Below, piece by piece: positions 22,808-36,966 of a stretch of DNA of 64,000 nt. The position numbers and the translations under genes are program-made. Below the pieces are notes generated by a model. The model had not been told where the DNA came from and made no database searches. It saw only the letters and a list, made by a program, of their open reading frames with translations. The stretch comes from Oscheius onirici (lineage: Eukaryota > Nematoda > Chromadorea > Rhabditida > Rhabditidae). Every line of letters starts with the position of its first letter. The first letter of the stretch is position 1. The stretch covers positions 4,724,398 through 4,788,397 of the forward strand of contig OW051469.1 of the NCBI GenBank assembly GCA_932521025.1, in the 5' to 3' direction.

Positions 22808-25800
22808 GAGCCCACCCGGGAGCGAAATGTTTTTGCTTTTTTTTCTTTCCTTCAGTTCAGACCTTTCTCTTCATTATTCGCGTAGAAAATGACGTTTTTT
22901 AACTGTCCCATGTTTCAAAAGTTGTAAAATAGATCAAAGCTGTATCTTTCTAGAGCACAAGGAGAGTGGCCCTTCCAAGGCTAAAGTGAGAAATTCCTCG
23001 TCTTCGGCTAAATTACTTTATTCTGTCGCGGAGCCACTGTCATAGACTCTCGTTCATACTTACCTTGTTACTCTGTTCTAGTCACGCCCTGTCCCTCCAA
23101 AAAAACTACCCAAGTCGTAAGAACGAAAAATTCGCACACTTACTTCTCCTGTCTGGACTTGTTAAACACAAAATTTGCTCACAAAACTCTTTTTTATCCT
23201 CAATTAGGTGAGAGAGATTGGTGCCCAGCTTTTTATTAACTTCTCTTCAAGATATACAGCTTCCAAAAAAAGGTTGTGTTTTCCTACTCGTCCAAGTTAC
23301 CAATTGTGTCTCTCATATTGACAGCTCTCGGCGGTCTCCTAGGCAGCCAGTGCGACTCCTTTATCACCGAGATCCAATTTTCCTTCCAGCTTGTTTCTCA
23401 TTTACGAGAGAGAATGTTATGATTCTCACGTGGGAGGGTGTCGAAAGCCGAAAACGTATCTGTTTTCCTCAAGAGGAGAGTCTCACAATTTTGAACTCTT
23501 CAAAGACTTGTTTATTTCGGGAAACCACGAGGTTTCATCCGGTACAAATTACTGCTTTGCAGGAACAGATGCATCAGGAATACTTGCCTCAGACGCTGCT
23601 GCTTCGGACCGTCGGAAATTTAAAGGTGGGTCTTTTGTCTTTTCAATAATGGAGCCTATTCTTTTACTTCTAAACTACTGTAACTTTTTTAAGGACTGCC
23701 TGCTTTTCGCTCACAAATATTTAAACTATGGTAAGAAAGTATTGGTACTGTAAGATACAAAATGTTTCTGTATAGACGCATCAATGAAAGATGAAAAAGC
23801 TTTCTCAATTAAGCGGCCTATATGCAATGAAACGGCGTGGCGGAACTCGTCCCATTAAACAGTCCTCAGTCTCTTCATTTTTCTTCCAGCTTAATCATAA
23901 TAGTAGGCAGCAGTTCACGCATGGATTTAGAAATGAGAGAGAGACTGACTCAATGACCGACAGGACAGTATTTACCTTCTGCGCGAACCGCGTGCAAACT
24001 GTGCACGGACGGGGTTGAAGGGACAGCCCGGTGGCTGCTGCTGCCGTCTCTGTACTTCGTCCGCCCCGAAAGACAATCCATTGTCTTCCGATTGGATTGC
24101 TTATGCCAAACAGTTTCTCTTGAGTCACAGAGAAAATTTTCATATGTCTTCCTTTTCTTTTCCGAATTCTGAGTTAAAGTATCTCTTCCCTTTTCTTAGA
24201 ACAGTAAAGGCTAAAAGTTGAATTCTAGACGGATGGGTTTTATCAAAACAAGAGTGACTAATCAACTCAGAAAAGAAATACTATGACCATGATACTTTTT
24301 AGTAGTACCTTCGTACACTATGATAATACTTCAGTCCTCTCTTCTTCTTTTTCACTTTTCTGGAATTCGCATCTACAAATTCAGAAAGTAGTCTGAATAC
24401 TTCGAGAACATAATTCCTTCAGCTTCAATTCTTTTTGTCTCTTACAATGGATTTTTCCCTATAGGTTGTTCCCGAGTGAATCTGGAGCCGGTAACCTTCA
24501 ATCTGTCTTGTTAATAACTACAAAAAAATCTGTATAATACGTGCCATATATATTGTTCTTTTCAAAGTTTTCCAGAGAATCTCCATTTTTAGCCTACCTC
24601 TCTAAATCCCCTTGTACAAACTGGCATTTCGACTCTCTAATCTCGTTTTATTCCTCCCTCTTATTTTTGTAGTTTTACCCAGATCGATACGTCTTCTACT
24701 CCAGAGACTCGAGAGACTGCACTTTCCTCTAAGAGATTTTTTCACAGTCTGTGTCTTTGTGTCTGTACTGCGAGGTGCCAGTCCCCCAGACTGTCGCTTC
24801 CGCTTGTTCCCACCAATAATCTCACTTCTCGTCTCAATGAATACAGTGGCTGGTGCGCCTTTTGACACTAAGAGAGTTCTGCGTGTTTGTTCTGTCCGAT
24901 CCCCCACCAACTGCTGCTGCCCTTTGACGGCCACTCGTTCCTTTCCACAAAATCTTTTCCTTGTTCTTTCTCAACTTTAGTCATCTCGATTTCTCTCGCT
25001 CGAGCTCTTCCAAAGAAAAAGTTACAGCATGTGCTGATTCTCACGGAGCCGTGCCGTTTTGTTGTGGTTGATGTCAAAGGTTTGTTTCTCCAGATGTTAA
25101 GAAGGGTTTGTCAGAGATACAGTAACGGGGAGTCCGAAAGAAAAAGACAGACAGTAACACTGACGGTAACTGTTAATTCTAGCAAATAAATTTTTGTCCT
25201 AAAACAATTTATAATCCCCGTCTAGTCACACTTGAACCCAATTCACTCTGTCCGGAGGTCTTTTTCGGATAATCCTCCTTCATCTTAATGTAGTCAGATG
25301 TTCTAGGCAAGCCTCCGGCTGTCCTAATCGGGAATACATCGATTCTGAGGGAAGCCAGGTGAGATGAGGCCAATCTCTCTCATTCCTTCTGGCATCTCCT
25401 CAATTAGACAATCAATCCTTCAAAACGTAACACTGTCCCCAATTTCGACTCATTTTCTCGCGTCCTCCCTCTCTTCCTTGCACCCACTTAATCAGTCTAA
25501 TTTTCTCCGGCAAGACTCTTTTCAGCTTCTTCCCCTTCTCTCTTAGAAAACGAATCGCGATAGGACTGTGTGCACATTAAGCCTGGGAGGAAATTATTAA
25601 AACATAGGCGGGCGGACGATTGATTTTTGTACGTCTCTCGACAGAAATGCACAACTTTCTTGATTCAAAACTCTATTTGCCTCCTAAAGTAAGAGAGTTT
25701 AGATATCTAATGTTACCAGCTGTCTGTCAGTTCTTTTTAGTTTAGTAGTCATTTGAACCAATTAAAAATTGGATACTCAGTAAAATACACAGTGAAGTTG

Positions 25801-28800
25801 ACTGCTTATCATGTCTGAGTTTCCAACATTTGAGTGTCGAACCGCAGCTTAGTTTTGAAGCAAAAAGCTGTTGGAATACGGTCATTCGCTCTATATTTTG
25901 ATCAAATTTTGATTTGTGGGCGTGTATTCATGGATCTAAATAGATTATATTGTTTTGCTCGTAATTAGGTTTTCACAGTGACTTTTAAACTTTCTGGCCA
26001 GCTGAAAAGCAACTCTGCAAATAGTCTCGCCATTAGTGATGTGAGTCGGGCCAGAGTTCAGTTCTGATTAAAAAAATGTTCCTCCAAAGTAGGTATAATT
26101 AGTTGTCTCTCAATCGATGGCGGACTGACATGCGAGAATCCGGGATTCCCTCGTCTCAACTCTTCCCGTGCTCATGCTTCTTCCACCTAATTGCTGCTTG
26201 AGACCCTTCAATCGAATTACGAGCCCCCTCAAAGAAAGAACCGAGCAGAAAATCCCGAGAAACAGGCAGATTTCTTGGGATTACTGTACTTGGCAAATTA
26301 CAAACTAGAGAATATTTTTCAGCGTGGAGCAGAAGACCTTCTCTTGAATGCCGGCCAGCTCTTCGCGCCCGTTATGACTGTCGACTCGGAAGCCAAGAAG
26401 GTTCGTGTCTATATTTTTAAAGGACTGTGTAGAGAGTTTTACAAACTTCAACAGTTGCTAAATGTCTCGTGAGACTCTAAAACACAAATGTCTTTGAACA
26501 AACTTTTCGAGCGAAAAGGGTATCATCGTGGGCGGAAAGGTCTTTCAGTTCGACTGAACTGCTCCTAGAACGTTCTTTTGTCCTAAGGCGCTTTTCATTC
26601 TGTGTCGGTTAGTTCGGAACCGTTTCCGATTGAATGGGTAGCAATAGAAGAAGAAGAAGCTCTTTCAGAAAGGTCAAAATTGGTAGAACTCTCTGTCTCT
26701 CGTTAATAAACACTCTCGTCACTTCCGGTCATTTGAAATTATAATCAATGACTCATTAATGACTCCAGTCTCTGTATAAAACTGTCCAAACAGTCTTTGC
26801 CATCTTTTCTCTCTAATAAACATTTCCAGGCTAAACTCGATCCGTCGGCCTATATCAAGCTGTACGCGATGAACAACGCCTCTAGTCTGCTCGGAGCTCC
26901 AGTCACTCAGGTACTTTTCCTCCTACTCCCTCAGAAAATTATAATTTTCAGTCATGCGCTGCCTCCTCCTCCTCGACCTCTTCTTCCCAGCAAAACAATA
27001 ACAATGTTGCCTTGGTCGAAAGATCTCGCGTTGTTCACATAAGGTTTGACAGATTCTGTCCAAAAAAGAAAGAAATGTTGCAGGAATATTCCGCCAGACA
27101 TGGTCGATGTGGAGCTGATTCAGCTGTGCATCCCGTACGGGCCAATTTCGAACTATATGATGCTGAAGGGCAAGAGTCAATCCTTCGTAGAATTTGAAGA
27201 TGAAAGCAGTGCTCTCAATTTCGTGACGGGCATGAACAACATCCCGATTCAGGTACTGATTTCCATACTTTTTGGATTTAATATTCAGATGAGTCAGAGG
27301 TTTATCGGACTTTGAGAATCTACTGTTTTGTGATCTTTGTAATGTACAGGGTATATAAAAAGACCGAATGTCAACACACTTTCAAAGTTCACTGCGTGGT
27401 GTCCTACTTTTAACTTTTATTTCTGCGTTTTTTCGCCCAGTTCATTTAAAACAGTCTCTCATGGTAATCACATTCCACAAAAAAAATTAGTTCTACTTAT
27501 ACTTTCCAATGACACCCGTTCAGATCCGCGGCCGTACCATCTTCGTCCAGTTCAGCACTCATCAGGAGCTCAAACTCGACAAGGACAAGAAGAATAGCGA
27601 CGATGTGAGTATCTAAATGACTCTGACGCTGACTGTGTGTGAATGTGAACATCTCGAATGACGCAGTTCCAAAAGAAAGTTCCACCTGATCGAAATGGCT
27701 CTGTTTGTCAGAGCTGAGACTATTGTGGGGGTTCCATCCTGCGCTGGAACTCATTAAATAATTAATCTATTCCGCCCAGAAGAAAAAAGAAGGGGACAGA
27801 TTGGTTTGCGCGATTAAAAACCCTCAGTAATATTGGTCTCGCCCTCACAAGAAGAACAGCTGCTTTTTAACTAATCTCTTGTAGGACTGACGTGGTGTTT
27901 CTAACATTGGATCACGGAAATTAGCACCTGCATTCATTTCTCCCAAACTGGTTCTTGTGCTAGACGAGACACGATGCTAGAATAGCCTATGAGCATGGTG
28001 ATGGATAGGAAGTCCTCCCATTGCAACTAGCTTTCCCTAGTCTCTGTTTCTGTCCAGAGAATCCCCATGCTTTTTCTTGTCGGACTGCGATACATTTCGA
28101 GATTGCCTTGGGGCACATCTAGTTATAATTACGTTATGCGACAGAAAGAGAGACTCTCTCTCTTCCACTAAGGCTCACATCCAATCTCGGTCTCCGAGCT
28201 CCTGTGTGCCTCGGACGCCGCCAATTATTATAAGCATCCCCCGTGACATTCATAAGATTCTCGCGAAGCTCAATTACCCCAAATTGGATATAGAAAAGGA
28301 AGGGCTACTGTAGCATTGAGCAAAAGTACACATCCTTTTTTGGAAGACGACACAGTTAATGCACTTCCTTGTTATTGGAGAGGCGAGTAGTTCGTCAGAA
28401 TTGGGGAAATTCTAGTGTTTGATCAAAAGAGACAGACCTGTCAGGAACAGATGATCAGAACTTAGAGACTGGAAGTCTTTCTCCACTTAGCTCGCTTTTT
28501 CCCAGTTTCTCACGCACAAGGCCAAGTAGACTGTCGATGTGGCTTGCCACATCCCATCCTCCTCTGTCTTTGACACTATTTGCTCTCGAGCCCATCTTGA
28601 GATTCTTCTCCTGCTGGCAATATTCTCTGCCAAATGAATGTGCTTGAAAGGCTGGGCTGTCCCGAGGCGTCGTCGTCTAATTATCAGTGTCGTATTCGAG
28701 TCACATCGCCTCTAATTATTGCCTTCATCCTGGCTTCTCTTCTTTCAAAAAGAACTTTTTTCTGTGCGCCGACTGTGCGGATCAATTGGACAACTCGCGT

Positions 28801-31800
28801 GTTCGAGCTTCATTAGATTCCTCGTATGGGGTCCCCAGAACTCCAGTTCCACTTCGTCTTGTACTCAGTCAGCGGTAGCAGGTGTTCAATCAGTCTGATT
28901 CAGTTTTACTAACTCTTTTTTAAAGGGGCTTATTTAATTAGCGATATTAGTCGAAAGTTTACCACGCCCTAGCCTTCGCATCTACCTACTCCAGTTTGCG
29001 TAAGGCCCAGAAGTATTGAGACACTTTTAGTTTCATAGAATTCCTGATTGAAAATTTAAGTAGGCTAGACATCTCAATGAGGGCAAAAACAGCTTGGATT
29101 TTCGATTGTTCGCTGGTTCACCGGACACTTCAAAGTTAAGTCTATTAAATACTGTAGATTTGAGATTATAGATTTTCCAGGAGAACGCAAAATAAGTACC
29201 AGTCGATTACTGTATATTTTTCTTTGTTTCGTACAGTAACTCTTCTTCCCGATCTCTCTCCCTCGTCACGGTTTCTAAGAAACTTTCTTTTCCCCTCCCA
29301 CAGCGGTAATAGATGCCAGATGACGTGAAATGAGGACATTCCCATGTTCTTTCAGCTTTCTAATCCCATAATTGGGGAGCCAGAGGACTGTCCCTCCTCC
29401 CTCTCAATACGAGGGACCCAGCTGTACCCCATCCATCTACCTCGAACCCTGCTAACTGAAAGAGGAGTCTAGGTCGCTTTAATTATTCAGCTGAGCCGGC
29501 ATTGATGTCCATTTTGCTCGTTCCCCTCCACTCGTCCGTAAAATGCCTAATTTGATGAAGCACATCCCGAGGCCCTCAACAAGTTGTACAGCTCTGCTCG
29601 ACCGAAACCTTGTCATCCATCCGTCTGGGGGGCTCAATTAAAAGGCCCTCTCCCTCTCAGAAAGGCTCTTGACTGCAATAAAATTCTGTTTGTCCAGGCT
29701 CACGCTCATGTCGCCTCGCCCTCCTTCCTACTCGAATGGCACACGTGCCATTATCGTCCTTGACTTAAATATCCCCCGCACATTTAGGGACACTTGCTCT
29801 TTACGTTTATTGTCATATTTAGACGGTTGAAATTGCTCATGAGAGGATATCCTTCATTACCCCGCACTGTCCTCTTTAATTTCCGCATCATGACGTCTGG
29901 TTCGACCTTCTGTGTGGAGTCTGTCTCTCCGTCCCTGTTTCCTGTAAATTCAACAAATAGCCAAAACACATTATCTTGCAGCCCGTCGAACTTTCCTGTA
30001 TGCTCAGCTTTGACTGTACAAGCTATCAGCTGGCTTGAATAGCGAGAGTCTCCCAACTTTTTTCGCTCCCTTGTTCTCTCTCAAAGTCCCTCTTCTGAAA
30101 TCAAGTTATCCATCCCTGGGTGGTTCCCCTTTCTTTCCGTCGCTTCAGCCTCAAATTTCCTGTCCAGCTGTCTCATTTGTGACCGGAAAAGCTATGTCTT
30201 CGGAATGATAACCTCTTGGTTGTTATGGGAACATACAGAACATGCCCTCTCTCCCTGTTCCCCGAGCTTGTTGTAGTCACAGCTGTGTGTCTACACACAG
30301 GGACTACGCGTTTCTCGACATGAATCAGGCCTATCTCTGTGTGTGAACATATGAAATGGCTCCTTTTTCTGGATCCCCTTCTCGCTCTCAGTCTCTGCCT
30401 AATCCTGCTAATGCGTCAATAGAGGCGTTTTCTTTTCTGGACCAAGAGACATTTTCTGCTCGTAATGACAGCCCGAGGGTTAGAAAACGAAGCTAATTTA
30501 TGAGAGAGACCTAAAGACTTCTGTGTCTTGTCCTTCTTACTTTACTTGCTTCTCATTCAATGAGCATCCAACTCTCTTAAACCTCAACATATATTGAAAA
30601 GTCCATTTTATAGCCGAAACATTCCTGGATCGGGATTGCTACGTTCTAAAAATTTGGTGTACAGAGGAGAAGCTACTAGTTTGTAAAACACAAAAAAAAA
30701 TCCCTGTGCCGGTTTCCTAACATCACAAAGAAAATTGGTCCGATCTTGCGGGTCAAACAGCTTGAGCTCGGTTAGTACCTGGTTCGGACATTTCTGGAAC
30801 TTTCGCGGTAAAAATCGTTTTGAGAAGAAAACTTCGTGGAATAGTCAGCGAAAAAAACTACCCTACTATCTATCCCGTCAGAGCTTGTCGTTTTCTGTCT
30901 CTAGCATCCCATCTCCGGGCATCCTCATCCCATTCCCATAATTTTAAAATGTCCAAAAAAAGAGGACAAACAGGGAACGTCGGTGTATCTCTTCTCCAGC
31001 CAGCCAGCTGCTCCCTCATTCTCTCAATTTGTCCTTCCCAAATTGCCTCAGCTGCATAAAATTGTAAATGAGCGGAATTACAATGGAAATGTGGAAGACT
31101 GAAAAGGAGGCAAAAGGGTCTCTGAGAGACATTTTCACGGCTGCTGAACACACCGCTAAACGGAGGGTGTCCAAGAGTCGGTGTGAGTCACAGAGAGAAC
31201 ACACTTCCTACTGCTCCCTTTTCTCAGGAAGTTTTCTCATTAGAATGAAAAGTGAGATGACTGTTTAGTTTATTTAGGAATCCCAGGAAGGTTTCTTCTT
31301 TAGAGTCTGTTCAGTTGGAACTTTTTAGACCTTTCAAAGTGATCACTATATGAACAACACTCTCAGCTATACAGTTTTAAAGAAATGGTTTATCTTTCTT
31401 GATATCTTCTTCTGTAAGATTAGAAGTGTTCCTTTCCCTGTAACTGGCTACCGGCGTCGACTGTCCGTGTCATCGACCCTCACTTTTTGTCTGTAATTGA
31501 CCTTGACTCATCCTCATCTCACAGACTTCCTCTCCAATTACTTTCTCTCATCCAGTAGTCAATCTCCTCTTGTGTTCTCATTGGTCGTGAAGCGAGAGAA
31601 GACAGGAAGGCGAGGTGATGGCGGCGCCCGCATGTTTCACGCCTCGCTGCCCGGCCGCTTGTCTTTCACATCGTAATCAACCGCCACTACCTCGAGAGCG
31701 AGAAAAGAGACATGTCCACTCGGTGAGCATTTCTTCCTTTCCCTGATCTTCTGGCATGTTAGTAGTTGACAAAGCATTACTCGTTTCATAGAAACTTAAA

Positions 31801-34800
31801 CAGTTGATATTTCTGATTACCGAGCCTAATGAGATAATGTGGTGTGTTGTCAACGAGACTCTGATCCTATTCATATCGGTTGGTAGCCAAGCAACCATGT
31901 TACCTGCTCGAACGGCTTTGGAAATTGTTCTTAACTCACTTCGCACTCAAACTTTGAGATACTATCAAGAGAGACGTAGACAGAGAGACAGTAGTTCCAA
32001 TGGCCGACCAATCCTCTTGATTCTTTATTCTTTTCCTCTCTCAATGACCATACTTGTCTAGTTCATTACTGCCGACAGTGGTCTGATAATCCGGGCAAAT
32101 TTCGGCCCGTAACGAGTCCCACCGGTTTGGTCCACTGTCGCGCCCCCTCACCAATAGTTGAGTGCGTCTCTCGGCCTTCTTCTTCTCTCGACGAAAATAA
32201 TTGCACAGACCATGTAAAACATGTCATCTAGGTACTAATTCTTCCTTTAATCTTATCTTCGGGAAAAATTCTTAGTCTCAGCTGTAAGACGAAGCGCTCC
32301 GCGCCGTACGCTTCGGGAGTGCAGCCGAAAAAGATGGCCGCCCAGGTCATGCCCGACCCCTACAGTACCTACGACGCTTTTCGAACTAATGAACAGGTAT
32401 TGGAGCGAGTACAGTTTCTCTGTCTATGTTCGTTTGTCTGTCTGCCCCTTTTTGAGCTCATGTGAATAAACTCTTCACTCGACTAGATTAGAAGGTCAGA
32501 AAGGTCTTGTTCCTTCTGGAAACAAGAGCTAGTGTGAGAGAGACTTCTCAGGGCTCTTTATGCCAATTTCGCCTTTTCAGACCTTCCAAAATGGTACTTC
32601 GTCATCGACTCTCGACATATCTGGCGGTACACAACAGGGTCCCAGCAGTGTTCTTCGAATCATCATCGAGAACATGATCTACCCCGTCACTCTCGATGTT
32701 CTTTTCAATGTAAGTCGGGCATGCTTTAAAAAGAGGCACCTACTCTCCTGTTTTCCCCCTTTTTGCTCCCCCTTTTTGGTCCCATTTCTCTGTCCCTAAC
32801 CTTTCCTCATCTTTCTCTTTCTAGCTCTTCTCACGCTACGGCAAAGTGCTTCGAATCATCACTTTCAACAAGAATAGTAAGTCTTTCTTTCCTTCCTCTT
32901 CTTTTCACATTTTCACTCTAAGATCTTGGCACTTTCTTTGTTAATAAATCCAGTGTTATAAGACTTCTAGATCGTCTTTGAGGTACAAATTGACATTTTG
33001 GAAATTTGTGATGTTCAGCAATGTCTCTATACAGAACATGAAAAATAGTTTTGAAAAAAATTACAAGCGGTTTATTAACACGGATTTACGGTATTCAGGA
33101 TCATTCTCTGGACTCAAAAACTCATCTACAGTCGTTTAACGATCCTTTTCCAGACACCTTCCAAGCTCTAGTCCAGATGAGTGAGGCGAACGCGGCGCAG
33201 CAAGCCAAGCAGCAACTGGAGAATCAGAATGTCTTCAGCGGGTACGGAACTCAGATCGGTCTGCCTACTGACAACAACTTCAGCTGTTGTACTCTTCGAA
33301 TCGACTACAGCAAGCTGTCGACATTGAATGTGAAGTACAACAACGACAAGAGTCGCGACTACACGAACCCGTCTCTTCCGTCTGGTGAAATTACTCTCGA
33401 ACAGTCTCTGCAGCTAGGTATCCTCTACTTTTTAGTTTTCTCTGACCTGTCGCAGGTAATTTAGGCCTTCACTCTCTTCTTCCTACGGCTACTCCTTATT
33501 CTTTCACCTTCACCAACCCTGCTCAGGCGTACCTTCAGGCCACTGCTGCTGCTACACAGGGTAGGTATTATTCCGATTCATTTTGGATATTATCACGTCC
33601 AGATGGACAGAATGCTCTCTCTTATCTGCCATCCATAGGAGGTCTCTCAGGTTCGACGCTTCCGACTACCATGTCGCCTATTAGGCTCCCCGTCAACATT
33701 CTGGGCGTCACCTCTGTTGTTTTGGTTTCCAATTTGGACGAAAATGTAAGAATGAGTGATCTGGAAATAGAGAAACATCATGACAGAGAGACGAGAGGAA
33801 AAGAGACAGACAATGAGACTCGTCTGATTCTTCCAATTCCAGAACGTGACTCCCGACTCTCTGTTCACCCTCTTCGGAGTCTACGGTGATGTCCTACGGG
33901 TCAAGATCTTGTACAACAAGAAGGACAACGCTCTCATTCAGTACTCCGAACCTCAACAGGCTCAACTAGGTAATACTATCTTTCTTATTTTTTACATACT
34001 CTCTCAGCAATTCAACACTTGGACAAGGCCCGTTGGCACGACAAGATCGTCCGAGTGGCTCCATCAAAGCACAATAATGTCCAGCTACCAAAGGAGGGTC
34101 AACCTGATGCTGGTTTGACAAGAGACTACTCTCATTCTCCGCTCCACCGGTTCAAGAAGCCCGGAAGCAAGAACTACATGAACATCTACCCACCGTCTTC
34201 CACTCTCCATCTATCGAACATTCCACCAACTGTCGACGAGGAAGCACTGACCGAACTGTTCGATCAGGCCGGCTATCCGATCAAAGCTTTTAAGTTCTTC
34301 CCGTAAGTTATGATTATAACTAGAAACACTTGAAAAATCAATTGACGGCCGCAGTTCAAGGGCAATTCGATTATGTTATTTCTTTTGGTGGGAACGAGAG
34401 AACTAGTGAACTTGAACCTCGACTTTTATGAGAGTAATTTGGTCGATGTTACACAGTGAGATACTCGAGTTTTTTGATGCGGATTAGAGAAATTGAGACC
34501 AAGTTCGAATATTTGTACTGTTTATATTAGATGTTTTGAAATCAGTAAGAGTTGGCTGGAATGGAATGTTCAGAAAAAAGCTGGCAGTATTTGCTTTACC
34601 TTTTCGCTTTGAGACCTATTAGTTCGGAATAAGAACTCAGAAAGCTGTCTACTACCGAAATTGCCACAGGGTCTCGAAGCTATAAGATTACGGTCAACGC
34701 TGATCATTCTGAACAAACCATAGCAGAGGTACTCATTGCGAATTGAGAACTGGTCAATTGATGTAACTTGAACAGAGTATGGCCGAATTGTTAGAGGTGG

Positions 34801-34992
34801 ACAAAATTGTTGTACTGCTTTCGAAACAGTAAGTTTCCAAACTAAATGATTACTTTCAGGAAGGATCACAAGATGGCCCTCATTCAACTTGAAGACGTCG
34901 AGGCGGCCATTGATGCCCTGATTAACATGCACAACACGAAGTTGGCCGAAAATGCTCACCTACGGGTATCTTTCTCCAAATCCGGCATCTAG
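21858..34992 (+). CDS. ptb-1: Polypyrimidine tract-binding protein (four RRMs)
   Basis: Two alternative first coding exons, 21858-21905 ([16 protein letters not shown]) and 22426-22458 ([11 protein letters not shown]), both end in phase 0. Fourteen shared exons follow: 26323-26400, 26830-26910, 26952-27043, 27084-27252, 27524-27604, 32289-32396, 32581-32709, 32825-32876, 33154-33417, 33456-33560, 33603-33745, 33843-33969, 34008-34302, 34860-34992. The product is 629 or 634 residues, with four RRMs: [54 protein letters not shown] and [17 protein letters not shown]. It ends [11 protein letters not shown] binds CU-rich RNA and regulates splicing. The start of the exon at 32289 rests on a TGTAAG acceptor and is the weakest junction. 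Confidence 0.93.
22459..26322 (+). other. Long 5' intron of ptb-1
   Basis: About 3.9 kb between the second alternative first exon and the first shared exon. It carries the tRNA-Asn gene. Open frames such as 23218-23649 and 24612-24980 show no domain and no splice logic. Other first exons could be hidden here. Confidence 0.6.
22752..22824 (+). tRNA. tRNA-Asn (GTT)
   Basis: A full cloverleaf. The acceptor stem gcttccg pairs with cgggagc, D-arm ggcgcaataggcagcgc follows, the anticodon stem-loop ttcggctgttaaccgaa presents GTT, and the T-arm ggtggttcgagcccacc is intact. A pol III terminator T-run (cttttttttc) follows about 12 bp downstream. It lies sense within ptb-1 intron 1 and has no intron of its own. 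Confidence 0.96.
27605..32288 (+). other. 4.7-kb intron of ptb-1 between RRM1 and the linker
   Basis: Very long for this gene set. No nested gene is recognised. Frames at 28077-28313, 29794-30042 and 31804-32061 have no domain. CT-rich runs are common, as expected near PTB-regulated splice sites, so autoregulatory alternative exons are possible but not demonstrated. Confidence 0.5.
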
Positions 34993-36966
34993 TCTTCTTC
35001 TCTCTGTCCCCTTGGTAGTTCTACAGTATTCCTTTTTCATTGGGTTACGGTATCTCTCGAATCCCCAGTTCCCGTCCAGTACTCCTTTTTTTCTAGTCAA
35101 CTAGGCGGTGATGTTTGTATATTTTGAGATTAACAATGGTTGTGACTGGCTGGTAGGCCGACCATATTTAAAGACAGGGTGCTACACAAAAAAAATGAAA
35201 ATGGCTTAGAGACAACGAGACAGAGACTAGCCCCTAAGGGGTCTTTCTATATTTTCACACCCGCACCATTTTTCCTTCCATTTTTTCCGATTTTCCGGTG
35301 TCTGTGCTCTCCAAGAATGCACATATCTTCTCTTTAAAAGGCCGACAGTTGTCCTCTTATGAAAGGATGAAAGGCCTTCTCTCCCGCTTTAGAGAACCTA
35401 GGAGTTTTGCACCAGCTTTATTTTGTTTCTCCCTTTTCACACAATTCTGTATTGCGTTTATTTATGTTTTTGGTACTGTGATAATAAAGATGTGGCGTCG
35501 AGTTTTCGGTGGGTGGCCAACAGCGCCGTCATCGGGCAGTAGTTGAACGGTTTTTGGTAAAGTTTAAAGGAAGCCTCTGGCATCTGCCACTTTGCCAAAA
35601 ACCATGCGAGACCAATTGGTATTTGTCCCGTCACGATTACTGCGGGTCCCGACGCGATGACATCCCAAACTTTTTATTTTTCCTCTTTCGACGTTTTACA
35701 CTCGTTTTTTCGTCTCCAAACCATGTTTAATCAATTCAGTATCCAATTTTACATCAGTTACGTCTATTCCGATAACAAAAATCTAGCAAAACTGGAAGGG
35801 AAAGGCGAAAACTGCGTTTCTGTGCTTTCTTATTTTTTTCTTTCCTAAGCACCATAATTTTGATGTCGGAATAGACGTAACTGATGTAAAATTGGATACC
35901 GAATCGATTAAACATGGTTTGAAACCCAAAAAACGAGTGTAAAACGTCGAAAGAGGGAAAATAAAAAGTTTGGGATGTGATCGCGTCGGGACCCGGAGTA
36001 ATCGTGACGGGACCATTGCCAATTGGTCTCCCAGCGATTTTTCGAAACCGGAGACACGCTTTAAATGTTGCAGTTCAAAGCGTTTTTCAGATCAAAGTGA
36101 TCAAGGATTCACATTTTTTGATTTTTATCTACATTTTCGCTCTTTTTTTGCTTTTCTTTTCTTTTATTATTGTAGAATATCATATTTGGACCGTTTTGAT
36201 ACCAAAATGACCCAAAAACCTAGGAAAAATACACTTGAAAACATTTCCACAAGCCATTTTTGATTGTTTTGGGCTTAGCTAAGCCTATAGCCAATATATA
36301 CTGTTGGTTTTGGTCTTAAAATGTGGAAAACATCAATATATCTATTTTAATAAAAAATGGAAAAAAGATAAGCAAATCGCTAAAATAAGCAATCCTGGAT
36401 AACTTGAAAAACACTTTGAACTGCAATACATGGATGGACGAGTGTACAGGCAGACTCCGCAAGACTTGTACAAGTACAAGACTTGTGACGAGTATACAGG
36501 CAGACACACAATTTCAAACGGGCCGGGCCCGGCTGGGTTTGCCATCCCTGGTCTTACGTATGCCGTATGTCTTACGTAAGATTTTCTTTTTCTAAAGAAT
36601 GAACTTGCGTTGCTCCGCCGTTCTTCCGCCCTCACAGACACGCAGAGTCATTCGGTCAGTCATACGGGAGCCTGAAAACTATGAAATTTAACAAATACGA
36701 CGTCGTTGCGTAAAAAAAAATTTTCGGCTTCGCCGAAATTTTGCGAGAAGTTATTCAGTTTTCGAAATTTGTAAGGAGTCATTTAAAATGGTTGTGAGAT
36801 CTTTTTTACGAATCATTATTTTTCCAGTCTTGCTGCTTTCGGTTGCTGCAATAAAAAGTACGCAATTGCGACCACCCAATGTATTTCATTCTTTGCCTTC
36901 CGATTTTCAGTGCTTACTCTACTCTTTCTTCCAGTTTTCTGTATAATTCTCATGTCTTTCAGTTAA
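34993..36966. other. Intergenic stretch between ptb-1 and vma-12, repeat-rich
   Basis: No gene is supported. It contains the long inverted repeat at 35609-36030. Around 36430-36510 are short repeats of acaggcagac and acaagacttgt. Confidence 0.55.
35609..36030. repeat. Long inverted repeat (foldback element)
   Basis: The left arm, about 35609-35783, starts gagaccaattgg. The right arm, about 35855-36030, ends ccaattggtctc. The arms match over about 175 bp with scattered differences and enclose a roughly 70-bp loop. No clear terminal duplication was found. Weaker pairing extends outward on both sides, so true ends are uncertain. Confidence 0.75.

Noticed and set aside
24602-24980. Overlapping opposite-strand frames of about 110-120 residues in ptb-1 intron 1
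   Set aside because: Low-complexity basic/Ser composition, no family match, and no compatible splice sites.
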